The notes: generated by a model not told the origin, from the letters alone. A stretch of 46,936 bases of DNA from Nonomuraea cavernae (GCF_014646355.1 NZ_BMNH01000043.1:1-46936), one strand, 5' to 3'. Positions 38,704-46,776 are shown, counted from the stretch's first letter. Made by a program: numbers and translations.

Positions 38704-39777
38704 ATGAGCCCCACGATTGACCAGATTCGGCGGGCGCCGAAGGTGCTGCTGCACGACCACCTCGACGGCGGCCTCCGGGCCGGCACCATCGTGGACCTGG
38801 CACGGGAGACCGGCTACGGCGCGCTGCCCACCACCGACCCCGACAACCTCCGCACCTGGTTCGAGGAGGCGTCCGACTCCGGGTCGCTGGAGCGCTACCT
38901 GGAGACGTTCGAGCACACGGTCGGCGTGATGCAGACGCGGGAGAGCCTCGTGCGGGTCGCCGCCGAGTGCGCCGAGGACCTGGCCGCCGACGGCGTCGTC
39001 TACGCCGAGGTACGGTTCGCGCCCGAGCAGCACACCACGACCGGGCTCAGCCTCGACGAGGTGGTCGAGGCCGTGCTGGAGGGCTTCGCCAGGGGCTCCG
39101 AGGGGCGCGGCATCCGGGTCGGCACCCTGCTGACCGCGATGCGGCACAAGGCGCGCTCGATGGAGATCGCCGAGCTGGCCGTGCGCTACCGCGACGTCGG
39201 CGTGGTGGGCTTCGACATCGCCGGGGCCGAGGCCGGCTACCCTCCCACCCGGCACCTCGACGCGTTCGAGTACCTCCAGAGGGAGAACGCGCACTTCACG
39301 ATCCACGCGGGCGAGGCGTTCGGGCTGCCGTCGATCTGGCAGGCCATCCAGTGGTGCGGGGCCGACCGGCTGGGCCACGGGGTGCGCATCATCGACGACA
39401 TCTCCGTGGCCGACGACGGCTCCGCCAAGCTGGGCCGGCTGGCCGCCTACGTGCGTGACAAGCGCATCCCGCTGGAGATGTGCCCGACGTCCAACCTGCA
39501 GACCGGGGCCGCCTCCTCGATCGCCGACCACCCCATCGGGCTGCTGCGCCGCCTCTACTTCCGGGTCACGGTCAACACCGACAACCGGCTGATGAGCTCG
39601 ACCGGCCTGTCGCTGGAGTTCGCCAAGCTGGTCGAGGCGTTCGGCTACGGGTGGGACGACCTGCAGTGGTTCACGGTCAACGCGATGAAGTCGGCGTTCA
39701 TCCCGTTCGACGAGCGGCTGGCGCTGATCAATGGGGTGATCAAGCCGGGGTTCGCGCAGATCAAGTGGCAGTCGTGA
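38704..39777 (+). CDS. add: Adenosine deaminase
   Basis: A 357-residue zinc enzyme converting adenosine and deoxyadenosine to inosine forms. KVLLHDHLDGGLRAGTIVDL gives the first zinc ligands (His17, His19); IHAGEAFGLPSIWQAI holds the zinc His and the catalytic Glu, ADRLGHGVRI another catalytic His, and VTVNTDNRLMSSTGLSLE the final Asp ligand. MCPTSNLQTGA is also conserved. It complements the nucleoside importer, cytidine deaminase and thymidine phosphorylase 2.3 kb upstream, although separated by unrelated genes. Its stop overlaps the next gene's GTG. Confidence 0.96.
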   Translation: MSPTIDQIRRAPKVLLHDHLDGGLRAGTIVDLARETGYGALPTTDPDNLRTWFEEASDSGSLERYLETFEHTVGVMQTRESLVRVAAECAEDLAADGVVYAEVRFAPEQHTTTGLSLDEVVEAVLEGFARGSEGRGIRVGTLLTAMRHKARSMEIAELAVRYRDVGVVGFDIAGAEAGYPPTRHLDAFEYLQRENAHFTIHAGEAFGLPSIWQAIQWCGADRLGHGVRIIDDISVADDGSAKLGRLAAYVRDKRIPLEMCPTSNLQTGAASSIADHPIGLLRRLYFRVTVNTDNRLMSSTGLSLEFAKLVEAFGYGWDDLQWFTVNAMKSAFIPFDERLALINGVIKPGFAQIKWQS

Positions 39778-40385
39778 AGCAGATTTACCGGTCCCGGTTC
39801 GCCTTCGTCCTCGGCTGGGTGTGGGTGGCGTTCGTCGCGCTCAACACGGTCGACCTGATCCTCCGCTTCACCGGCAAGTCGTCGATGGTGGCGCTGGCCG
39901 TGCTCGGGGTGCTGACCACGATCGTCTACACGACCGCGCTGCGGCCCGCCACCGTGCTCGCCGAGGACGAGCTGGTCGTCCGCAACCCGCTGCGCACCAC
40001 GTACGCGCCGTGGGCCTCGGTGACGGACGCGACCGTGTCGCACTCGATCAACGTGCACCTGGCCGGCGACCGGACCCTGCGCCTGTGGACCCCGACCAGT
40101 TCGGCCAGAGAGCGGGCCAAGGCGCGGCGCCGGGTCGGGGCGAGGCCCCAGCGAGGCAGGTTCCCGACCGAGCCCACCCTGTCCAAGGGCGAGCAGGCCG
40201 CGGCCGAGGCGTTCGCCGGCAAGACGCACGCCGACTGGCTGGGCGAGCAGATCACCGAGCGCGCCGAGGCGGCCGACCGGCGCGGAGAGCAGGCCGCGCC
40301 GGTCCGGGAGAAATGGGCGATCGACTCGTTCGTGGTCCTCGCCGTGGCGCTCGCGCTGGTGATCGCCGCGCTCGTCGTGCCCTGA
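39774..40385 (+). CDS. PH-domain (bPH_6-like) membrane protein
   Basis: A 203-residue protein with two N-terminal membrane helices (about 8-27 and 38-56, VALAVLGVLTTIVYTTALRP), a bacterial pleckstrin-homology-like domain (about 57-105: EDELVVRNPLRTTYAPWASV, DATVSHSINVHLAGDRTLRLW), a basic linker, and a C-terminal membrane helix (about 182-201, SFVVLAVALALVIAALVVP). Function is unknown; such proteins are common in actinomycete envelopes. GTG at 39774 overlaps the add stop as GTGA, so translation is coupled. Confidence 0.82.
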   Translation: MKQIYRSRFAFVLGWVWVAFVALNTVDLILRFTGKSSMVALAVLGVLTTIVYTTALRPATVLAEDELVVRNPLRTTYAPWASVTDATVSHSINVHLAGDRTLRLWTPTSSARERAKARRRVGARPQRGRFPTEPTLSKGEQAAAEAFAGKTHADWLGEQITERAEAADRRGEQAAPVREKWAIDSFVVLAVALALVIAALVVP

Positions 40386-40390
40386 CGTGC

Positions 40391-40420
40391 CCTGACCTCG
40401 CGGCGGTGACCGCCGTCAGG
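40391..40420. terminator. Hairpin between convergent genes
   Basis: CCTGAC (40391-40396) pairs with GTCAGG (40415-40420), and inside it CGGCGGT (40401-40407) pairs with ACCGCCG (40409-40415); the two helices share base 40415 and are alternatives or a near-continuous stem. It lies between the PH-domain gene and the enoyl-CoA hydratase gene. Confidence 0.45.
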
Positions 40421-41150
40421 CCGTCCGCCGGTTGATGAAGCGATCCATGCCCGCCTGGGCGATCCCGGCCTCCTCCACCTGCCTGGCCGCCTCCGTCTCG
40501 GCCGCGAAGGCCCGTTCGACCTCCTCCAGTGACGGCCGGAGCAGTTTCAGATGGACGGCGGTGGCCGTGCCGGGCAGCGTCCACCGGTGGACGAGCCCGA
40601 TCGCGGTCGCCACGAGCGTGTCCGGCTCGACGATCTCGTCCAGGAGCCCGGCCGACAGCGCCTCGGCCGCGCTCAGCCGGGCCGAGTCGAGCACGAGCCG
40701 CAGTGCCCGGCCGCCCACCAGCCTGCGCAGCAGTTGGCTGGAGGCGTTGGAGACCGACAGCCCGATGTGGTTCTCCGGCAGGAAGTACTCGGCCGACGGT
40801 GTCCCGATGCGGGAGTCGAAGCAGAGCGTCCACTCGGCCGCGCCGCCCACGGCCAGGCCGTTGACCGCCCCGACGACCGGCACCTGGGTTTCGAGCACCG
40901 CCCTGGTCAGGTCGTGGAAGAGCTCGACCTCGTCGAGCAGCGACTGTCCGGCGGCCTCGTGGATGTCCTCGCCGGCCGAGAACGCCCGCCCGGTGCCGGT
41001 GACGACGATGCCCCTGGCCGCCGTGCCGTCCCCGTGGCCGCGGACGGCGGCGGCGAGCCGCCTGCGCATGTCGGCGGTGAGAGCGTTGAGCTTGTCCGGC
41101 CGCCGCAGGGTGATCACGGCCACCTCGTCGCGTACGGTCACGTCGATCAT
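40416..41150 (-). CDS. Enoyl-CoA hydratase/isomerase family protein
   Basis: A 244-residue crotonase-fold protein. ITLRRPDKLNALTADMRRRL, IVVTGTGRAFSAGEDIHEAA (first oxyanion strand) and PVVGAVNGLAVGGAAEWTLC (second oxyanion glycine) with FDSRIGTPSAEYFLPENHIG are typical. The usual catalytic Glu of the hydratases is not obvious in the GLSVSNASSQLLRRLVG part, so isomerase or another crotonase activity is possible. Coupled by ATGA to the upstream acyl-CoA ligase in a TetR-led operon, it probably acts on the activated acid. Confidence 0.88.
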   Translation of the reverse strand: MIDVTVRDEVAVITLRRPDKLNALTADMRRRLAAAVRGHGDGTAARGIVVTGTGRAFSAGEDIHEAAGQSLLDEVELFHDLTRAVLETQVPVVGAVNGLAVGGAAEWTLCFDSRIGTPSAEYFLPENHIGLSVSNASSQLLRRLVGGRALRLVLDSARLSAAEALSAGLLDEIVEPDTLVATAIGLVHRWTLPGTATAVHLKLLRPSLEEVERAFAAETEAARQVEEAGIAQAGMDRFINRRTA

Positions 41151-42655
41151 TGGGTCTCCTGTTCCACGGCGATGGCTCCGGCGCGCTGGTCGCGTACGGG
41201 ATGCAGCAGGTGGCGCTTCTCGATGCGGGCCGACGGCGTCAGCGAGAACTCGTCGACGAACTCGACGTACGCCGGGATCTTGAATCTGGCCAGGCGTTCC
41301 CTGGCCAGGCGGATCACGCTCAGGGCCGTGTCACGGTCGGCGGCGTGACCGGGGCGAAGCTGGATGAAGGCCTTCGGCAACTCGCCGAAGAGTTCGTCGG
41401 GGATGGGCACCAGGGCGGCGGACAGCACCGCCGGATGCTGGCCGAGCACCCGCTCCACCTCGGCGCAGGAGATGTTCTCGCCGCCCCTGCGGACCATGTC
41501 CTTGATCCGCCCCGAGTGGTGGATGTAGCCGTCGTCGTCGCGGAAGCCCAGGTCACCGGTGTGGTACCAGCCGCCCTGGAAGGCCTGGGCGGTGGCCTCG
41601 GGATGGTTCCAGTAGCCCTTCATCATCGGTGTGCCCCGCACCACGATCTCGCCCTGCCGCCCGTGGGGGACCTCTTCGGGCGGGACGCTGCCCGGCCGGG
41701 CGATCATGACCTCCTTGCCGGCGGGTGGCAGGCCCATGGCGCCGGTGTCGACCGTTTCGGCGGCCTCCGGGGCGACCAGCAGGTCGGCGCCGGACTCGGT
41801 GGAGCCGTAGAGCTCGCGCCAGGGCGCGCCCCAGCGTTCCTCGAAGGTGGCGTGCAGGTCGAGGGCGATACCGGAGCAGAGCACGAGCCGCATCCGGTTG
41901 TCGCGGTCCAGGGGGTGCGGCGGCTGCTTGAACATCAGCATCGGCATCGTCCCCAGCACGTAGGTCAGGGTCGCGCCGTGCTCGCGGACCGACGGCCAGA
42001 AGCCCGAGGCGGAGAAGCGGGGGAGCACTACCTGGGGGATGCCGCCGAGCAGGCAGAGGAGCATGGTCCACTGCGGGTCCATGTAGGAGTAGGCCTGGGC
42101 GATCAGCATGACGTCGTCGTCGCGGAGTCTGATCTGGTCGGCGACGATCCGGGCGGTTCTGAGCCAGTAGTCGTGGGTGAGCATGCACGCTTTGGGGAAT
42201 CCCGTGGTCCCCGACGTGTACTGAAAATTCGCTACATCGTTCGGTTCGGTGGAAATTTCGGGCGGACTCCACCGGCCGGCGGCGAGGTCCCGCACGTCGT
42301 GGACCGTGCCCGGGATGTGGGCGACGTGCTCGGAGGTGGTCAGGGTGGCCACGGCCCCCGAGTCGCGCAGCACGTGCTCCAGGTCGGCCGCGCGATAGCG
42401 GGCATTCACCGGCACCGTGACCGCTCCGGCCTTGAGGATGGCCAGCCAGCTCAGCGGCCATTCGTGGACGTTCTCCATCATGACGGCCACCCGGTCGCCC
42501 GGCCGCACGCCCTTGGCGGCCAGCGCCCCGGCCAGCCGGTCGCTCCGCTCGTCGGTCTCGGCGAAGCTCAGCGACGTGTTCGGGAAGCGGAGGAACTCGC
42601 GCTGCCCGTACGTTCTGGCGGCGTATCTGAGTAAGTCGGGGATCGTGTCAGACAT
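41147..42655 (-). CDS. Acyl-CoA synthetase (AMP-forming)
   Basis: A 502-residue ANL-family ligase that makes an acyl-adenylate and then an acyl-CoA. Motifs: YTSGTTGFPKA (146-156, P-loop), RELYGSTESGADLL (A5), GGWYHTGDLGFRDDDGYIHH (A7), GRIKDMVRRGGENISCAEVE (hinge and A8) and the catalytic Lys in SARIEKRHLL (A10). The substrate is unknown; the sequence looks like medium-chain, aromatic or carnitine-type ligases. ATG at 42655 lies inside the last codons of the TetR gene (8-bp overlap), and its stop overlaps the hydratase start. The operon order regulator-ligase-hydratase suggests degradation of an organic acid. Confidence 0.92.
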   Translation of the reverse strand: MSDTIPDLLRYAARTYGQREFLRFPNTSLSFAETDERSDRLAGALAAKGVRPGDRVAVMMENVHEWPLSWLAILKAGAVTVPVNARYRAADLEHVLRDSGAVATLTTSEHVAHIPGTVHDVRDLAAGRWSPPEISTEPNDVANFQYTSGTTGFPKACMLTHDYWLRTARIVADQIRLRDDDVMLIAQAYSYMDPQWTMLLCLLGGIPQVVLPRFSASGFWPSVREHGATLTYVLGTMPMLMFKQPPHPLDRDNRMRLVLCSGIALDLHATFEERWGAPWRELYGSTESGADLLVAPEAAETVDTGAMGLPPAGKEVMIARPGSVPPEEVPHGRQGEIVVRGTPMMKGYWNHPEATAQAFQGGWYHTGDLGFRDDDGYIHHSGRIKDMVRRGGENISCAEVERVLGQHPAVLSAALVPIPDELFGELPKAFIQLRPGHAADRDTALSVIRLARERLARFKIPAYVEFVDEFSLTPSARIEKRHLLHPVRDQRAGAIAVEQETQ

Positions 42656-43340
42656 TCGGCGGCTCCCACGGAAAGGCCGGCAGCAGGGAGAAGTCGCACG
42701 TCGCGACCGCCTGGGCGGGCGCGCGGACCGCGGCCAGGCCGATCGCCACGAATTCGGCGCACACCTGCTCCAGCGTGGAGTCGCCGTCGGGGCGATACCA
42801 CTCGCTGGTGCCGGTGCACATGGACATCAGGGCGAGGCGGGTCAGCCTCCGGTCGGTGACGCGGAAGGCGCCCGCCGAGACCCCGTCGTCGAGGGCGCGT
42901 CGCCAGTGGTCCTCGTAGGCGTCGCGCAGCGCGATGATCTCGTCCTGGGCGGTCGATCCGGGGGTGAGGGAGCGGAGTTCGCCGTCCATCACCCGGGTGA
43001 GCATCGGATTCAGCGCGTGGATGGCGGTCAGTGAGCTGATCAGCAGGGCGAGCCGGTCCACCGGCCGCCGGGCGCCGTCCAGCATCCGGTCGGTCGAGTC
43101 GATCAGCCCGCGGTGCCCGGCCCGCATCAGGTCGGCGAGGAGGGCCTCCTTGCTCGACACGTGGTGGTAGATCCCGGCGTTGGTCATGTTGATGGCCCGC
43201 GCGAGGTCCCTGATGGTCGTCGCGGCATAGCCCTGCCGCGCGAACAGCAGCACGGCGGCCGTCCTGATCCGCACGCGCGCGTCGGCGTCGCGGTCGGTGA
43301 GGTAACCCTCCAGGGTCGTACCTACCGAACGTTCGGTCAT
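42648..43340 (-). CDS. TetR-family transcriptional regulator
   Basis: A 230-residue regulator from ATG at 43340 (an in-frame ATG lies five codons upstream at 43355). The HTH covers about residues 21-67: ADARVRIRTAAVLLFARQGY, ATTIRDLARAINMTNAGIYHHVSSKEALL. The rest is a helical ligand-binding domain of the TetR_C type seen with acyl-CoA genes. A perfect palindrome, ACCGAACGTTCGGT, lies in its own first codons (43324-43337), suggesting autoregulation. It is the first gene of an operon with an acyl-CoA ligase and a hydratase, and is divergent from a MerR gene. Confidence 0.9.
   Translation of the reverse strand: MTERSVGTTLEGYLTDRDADARVRIRTAAVLLFARQGYAATTIRDLARAINMTNAGIYHHVSSKEALLADLMRAGHRGLIDSTDRMLDGARRPVDRLALLISSLTAIHALNPMLTRVMDGELRSLTPGSTAQDEIIALRDAYEDHWRRALDDGVSAGAFRVTDRRLTRLALMSMCTGTSEWYRPDGDSTLEQVCAEFVAIGLAAVRAPAQAVATCDFSLLPAFPWEPPNV
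43324..43337. promoter_or_regulatory. TetR-type operator palindrome within the start of its gene
   Basis: ACCGAACGTTCGGT is a 14-bp perfect palindrome of the type bound by TetR regulators of acyl-CoA metabolism (AACGTT core). It occupies codons 2-6 of the TetR gene if translation starts at 43340, so binding would block elongation or the early transcript region rather than the -35/-10 itself. Confidence 0.6.
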
Positions 43341-43382
43341 CACAAAATGGAACATAACCCATCAAAGGGAACCTGCCTAGTG

Positions 43383-43413
43383 TTGACCCTGACACCGTGT
43401 GAGCCCGTACACC
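43383..43413 (+). promoter_or_regulatory. MerR-type promoter with 19-bp spacer and dyad
   Basis: TTGACC (43383-43388) and TACACC (43408-43413) are 19 bp apart, longer than normal, with the dyad CTGACAC-C-GTGTGAG (43389-43403, one mismatch) in the spacer. This is the layout of promoters activated by MerR proteins, which untwist the long spacer. It precedes the MerR gene start by 10 nt. Confidence 0.65.
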
Positions 43414-43423
43414 TGGAGAGGTC

Positions 43424-44242
43424 ATGTTCAGCATCGGAGATTTCGCCAGGCTCGGGCTCGTGTCGGTGCGCATGCTGCGCCACTACGACGCGATCGGGCT
43501 GTTGCGACCCGCGCACGTGGACCCCGCCACGGGGTACCGCTCCTACCAGGCCACGCAGCTGTCCCGGCTCAACCGCATCGTCGCGATCAAGAACCTCGGC
43601 TTCACGCTGGAGCAGGTCAGGGCGATCCTCGACGACAAGGTGACCGCGGCAGAGCTCCACGGGATGGTACGGCTGCGCCGCGCCCAGCTGGAAGCGCAGA
43701 TCAGCGCCGACCTGGCCAGGTTGCGCGTGGTCGAGGCGAGACTCCGCACCATCGAGACAGAGGGATACATGCACCCCGAGGAAGTCATGGTCAAGAAGCT
43801 TGACCCGATCACGGTCGCCCAGCTCAGCGCCACCGCGGCGAGTTACCAGCCCGAGGACATCGGCCCGGTCATCAAGCCGCTCTTCGCCGAGATCTGCGCG
43901 CGGCTGGAGTCCGCCGGCGTGCCGATCACAGGACCCGGCATCGCCTACTACGTCCCGGAGGACGACGGCACCGTGCGCGTGCACACCGCGTTCCCCGTCT
44001 CCGCCGGCCCGCACGACGACGAGGACTTCGAGGTGGTCGTCCTGCCCGGCGTCGAGACCGCGGCCACGATCATCCACCACGGCTCCATGGACGGGGTCGG
44101 GACGACGTTCCAGACGCTGGCCCACTGGATCGAGGAGAACGGCTACCGGTCGGTCGCCCTGGCCAGGGAGATCTCCCTGCACTGCCCGGACGACCTCGAC
44201 GAGTGGGTGACCGAGCTCCAGATCGAGGTGGTCCCGGCCTAG
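43424..44242 (+). CDS. MerR-family regulator with GyrI-like effector domain
   Basis: A 272-residue regulator. The N-terminal MerR winged helix covers residues 1-70 (MFSIGDFARLGLVSVRMLRH, YDAIGLLRPAHVDPATGYRSY), then a coiled-coil dimer helix (about 80-112), then a GyrI-like/BmrR-type effector-binding domain (about 125-272: ISAD; AYYVPEDDGTVRVHTAFPV; TIIHHGSMDGVGTTFQTLAH). BmrR/BltR-like members bind bulky hydrophobic compounds and activate efflux genes. ATG follows GGAGAGG. The last base of its TAG is the first base of the downstream ECF sigma factor's GTG, so the two are co-expressed from the MerR-type promoter. Confidence 0.92.
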   Translation: MFSIGDFARLGLVSVRMLRHYDAIGLLRPAHVDPATGYRSYQATQLSRLNRIVAIKNLGFTLEQVRAILDDKVTAAELHGMVRLRRAQLEAQISADLARLRVVEARLRTIETEGYMHPEEVMVKKLDPITVAQLSATAASYQPEDIGPVIKPLFAEICARLESAGVPITGPGIAYYVPEDDGTVRVHTAFPVSAGPHDDEDFEVVVLPGVETAATIIHHGSMDGVGTTFQTLAHWIEENGYRSVALAREISLHCPDDLDEWVTELQIEVVPA

Positions 44243-45165
44243 TGGACGCCACCGAGCTGGAGGCGCACCGGACCGAGCTGACCGGCTACTGCTACCGCAT
44301 GCTCGGCTCCGGGTTCGAGGCCGAGGACGCCGTGCAGGAGACGCTGGTCAAGGCCTGGCGCGGCGGCTACGACCCCGCCCGTGCGCCGCTGCGTCCGTGG
44401 CTGTTCCGCATCGCCACGAACGTCTGCCTCGACATGCTGCGCGGCGCCCAGCGCCGGGCGCGGGCGATGGACCTCGGCCCCGCCTCGTCGCCCGGCGCCG
44501 ACCTCGGCGCGCCGCTGCCGGACCACAGGTGGGTCCAGCCGGTGCCCGACGGCCGGGTGCTGCCCGCCGACCCCGCCGAGCTCGCCGTCGCGAAGGAGAC
44601 GGTACGGCTGGCGTTCGTCGCCGCGCTGCAGTGCCTGCCGCCTCGTCAGCGGGCCGTCCTGATCCTGCGCGACGTGTTGCGCTGGAGCGCGGCCGAGGTG
44701 GCCGGACTGCTCGGCGGCAGCGTCGCCGCGGTCAACAGCGCGTTGCAGCGGGCCAGGGCCGCTCTGCCCGCCTCTCCGGAGCCGCGGCAGGAGGTGGACG
44801 AGCGGTTGCTGGCCCGCTACGTGGACGCGTTCGAACGCTACGACGTCGACGCGCTCGTCTCGTTGCTGCACGAGGACGCGACGATGTCGATGCCGCCGTT
44901 CGCGTGGTGGCTGCGTGGGCGCGAGGAGATCCGCAAGGCCATGCTCGGCGCCGACGCGCCCTGCGGTGGCTCCCGGCTGGTCCCGGTCCGGGCCAACGGC
45001 TCGCCCGCCTTCGGCCAGTACGTACGAGAGGAGCCGTTCGCCCTGGTGGTGCTCGAGGTCGAGCGGGGTTTCGTCACCGGGACGACGACCTACCTGGACA
45101 CCCGGTTGTTCCCGTTCTTCGGCCTGCCGACGAGTTCTGGGCATCCGCGTCGTACAGGTGAGTGA
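44242..45165 (+). CDS. ECF sigma factor with C-terminal SnoaL-like domain
   Basis: A 307-residue extracytoplasmic-function-type sigma factor. Region 2 covers about residues 8-75 (YCYRMLGSGFEAEDAVQETL, WLFRIATNVCLDMLRG), region 4 about 115-170 (LPPRQRAVLILRDVLRWSAAEVAGLL), and a SnoaL/NTF2-like domain about 185-290 (YVDAFERYDVDALVSLLHED, ATMSMPPFAWWLRGREEI). This build is typical of ECF groups in which the C-terminal domain replaces a separate anti-sigma factor as regulator. The GTG at 44242 overlaps the MerR stop by one base. The regulon is unknown; the TetR and MerR promoters nearby are candidates. Confidence 0.9.
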   Translation: MDATELEAHRTELTGYCYRMLGSGFEAEDAVQETLVKAWRGGYDPARAPLRPWLFRIATNVCLDMLRGAQRRARAMDLGPASSPGADLGAPLPDHRWVQPVPDGRVLPADPAELAVAKETVRLAFVAALQCLPPRQRAVLILRDVLRWSAAEVAGLLGGSVAAVNSALQRARAALPASPEPRQEVDERLLARYVDAFERYDVDALVSLLHEDATMSMPPFAWWLRGREEIRKAMLGADAPCGGSRLVPVRANGSPAFGQYVREEPFALVVLEVERGFVTGTTTYLDTRLFPFFGLPTSSGHPRRTGE

Positions 45166-45177
45166 AGGAGGACGACA

Positions 45178-45255
45178 ATGCCCGACGACCGTGACCCGCC
45201 ACGGCCACCCGGACCAGCTCGTCGGCGTCATCGACCAGGAGTCCGCGTCGCCTAG
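45178..45255 (+). other. Truncated or frameshifted reading frame after the sigma gene
   Basis: AAGGAGG (a near-perfect ribosome site) precedes ATG at 45178 by six bases, but the frame stops after 25 codons and reads as Pro/Arg-rich shadow. In the +1 frame the same DNA reads PTTVTRHGHPDQLVGVIDQE, which looks more like real protein. A frameshift and truncation of a gene once coupled to the sigma factor is a reasonable reading. The ATPase gene ends at 45252 on the other strand, overlapping the stop. Confidence 0.3.
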
Positions 45256-46664
45256 CGCCAGGCGTCCAGCAACTCCTCGGGCGTCACGTGCCTGACCCCC
45301 TCCACGTCGCACCCGCTGCGCGAGACCGCGTAGAGCGGCGTGGAGGTGTCGGCCCCGGGCATCTTGGACCGGTGGACGATCAGCTCGCTCAGGTCATGGT
45401 GGTCGAACGGCCGGTTCTCCAGCCACTTGATCGACCCGACCATCGTGATCTTCTTGGCCACCGGCTCCCGGTCGGTGCCAACGAGGTCGATCTCAGGATC
45501 GTTGGTCCTGGTCCAGTAGCCGCCCACGGCGCCGGTGCCCTCGGGCATCCCGTCCATCCGCCGCAGCGACTCGCGGATGAGCGGCTCCACGGCCATCCCC
45601 CGCCACGACGTCCACGATTTGCGGATGCGTTCCAGGATCCGGTCTCCACGCCCACGCTCGACATCGGTCAGGCGGGCGCCGATGAACGGGATCCAGAAGC
45701 GGAGGTGCGTGTCGATGACGTGGTAGCGCGTCTCCCGAGACGGCCGGGTCGACAGCGGTCTTTCTACTGCGATCATCCGCTTCTCCACCAGAAGCTGGAG
45801 CGCGCGGTTCATCGTCGCACGTGAGATGTCCCGCGTGGCGGCGGCGATATTGGCATGCGTGCGCTGACCCGATCCGACCGCGGTGAGGACCTGGCGGGCC
45901 AGGGCCTCGGGGGGAAATTCCGCGGCCAGCCCTCGCTCCCCGCTGACGATCAGGGCCGACAGCGGGTTTGCGACCGCCTGCTCCAGGTAGTCCCAGAGCG
46001 AGCCGCCTACGGGCCACTCCTCGCAGATCATCGGCAGCCCGCCGGAGACCAGGTGGGCGTCGAACGCTTCCACCGCCGGCAGGCTCAGTGCCTGACCGAG
46101 GTCATGAGGCGTGAGGGGATTGACCACGAAATCTACGGCACGCTGGTAGAAGGGCCGGTCGTAGGTATTGATCGCCTCCATCATGGACAGATCCGAGCCA
46201 ATGAGCAGCAACAGCACGGGCCGCTTCGAGAACTCCTTGTCGAAGACCTTCTGAAGGACGCTCTCGAAGGATGGATCTATCTTGATCAGATAAGGCAGCT
46301 CGTCGATCACCACGATGCTGGGCGAGTCCTCGGGCAGGGTGCGCGCCAGGAGGGTGAGCGCGTCGAGCCACGATCTTGGCTGCGGCTGTGTGCCGAAGGT
46401 GGCCGCGTCAGGCAGGTCGGACGTGCGCACTTCTTCGCTGAAAGTGCGGAGCTCCTCGCCCAGTGTCTGGCCTGTCGCCGTGTAGTAGACGTGGGGGAGC
46501 CGGGCTCGCCTGATGAACTCCTCCGCGAGTCTCGATTTCCCCACGCGCCGACGCCCCCGGATGAGCAGCGCACGTCCGGGGCGTTGGAAGCGGCTGGCGC
46601 CCGTCTTCTCCAGGGCGCGCTTCAGCACAGCCAGTTCCCGTGTCCTGCCGATGAAAGGTTCCAT
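45252..46664 (-). CDS. AAA ATPase with DUF234-type C-terminus
   Basis: A 470-residue ATP-binding protein of the archaeal-type ATPase group. It begins EPFIGRTRELAVLKRAL, then Walker A GRRRVGKS (37-44), YYTATGQTLGEELRTFSE, Walker B IVVIDELPYL (118-125), and sensor-like LLLIGSDLSMMEAI. A winged-helix part follows (about 255-320, RTHANIAAATRDISRATMNRALQLL), then a C-terminal nuclease-like DUF234 domain containing RTNDPEIDLVGTDREPVAKK, which has the D...E-x-D pattern of PD-(D/E)XK folds. Members are linked with mobile or accessory regions; function is unknown. ATG at 46664 has CGGAG six bases upstream. Two matched dyads lie in front of it. Confidence 0.85.
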   Translation of the reverse strand: MEPFIGRTRELAVLKRALEKTGASRFQRPGRALLIRGRRRVGKSRLAEEFIRRARLPHVYYTATGQTLGEELRTFSEEVRTSDLPDAATFGTQPQPRSWLDALTLLARTLPEDSPSIVVIDELPYLIKIDPSFESVLQKVFDKEFSKRPVLLLLIGSDLSMMEAINTYDRPFYQRAVDFVVNPLTPHDLGQALSLPAVEAFDAHLVSGGLPMICEEWPVGGSLWDYLEQAVANPLSALIVSGERGLAAEFPPEALARQVLTAVGSGQRTHANIAAATRDISRATMNRALQLLVEKRMIAVERPLSTRPSRETRYHVIDTHLRFWIPFIGARLTDVERGRGDRILERIRKSWTSWRGMAVEPLIRESLRRMDGMPEGTGAVGGYWTRTNDPEIDLVGTDREPVAKKITMVGSIKWLENRPFDHHDLSELIVHRSKMPGADTSTPLYAVSRSGCDVEGVRHVTPEELLDAWR

Positions 46665-46675
46665 GTCCGCTCCGA

Positions 46676-46695
46676 TAGTCTCACTGATGAGACTA
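46676..46695. promoter_or_regulatory. Operator-like dyad 1 upstream of the ATPase
   Basis: TAGTCTCA-CTGA-TGAGACTA is a perfect 8-bp dyad with a 4-nt spacer, 12 bp upstream of the ATPase start. Its core GTCTCA-N4-TGAGAC is repeated at 46749-46764. Confidence 0.6.
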
Positions 46696-46747
46696 CCCGA
46701 ACAGGATGGTGCCACAGGGCGGTTTGTGCGGTCTTCCAGGTCCGGAT

Positions 46748-46765
46748 GGTCTCAGCCGTGAGACC
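46748..46765. promoter_or_regulatory. Operator-like dyad 2 upstream of the ATPase
   Basis: GGTCTCA-GCCG-TGAGACC is a perfect 7-bp dyad with the same core and spacer length as dyad 1. Centres are 71 bp apart, close to seven helical turns, so proteins bound to both would face the same side and could loop the DNA. Confidence 0.6.
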
Positions 46766-46776
46766 TTCGCGTGGTG

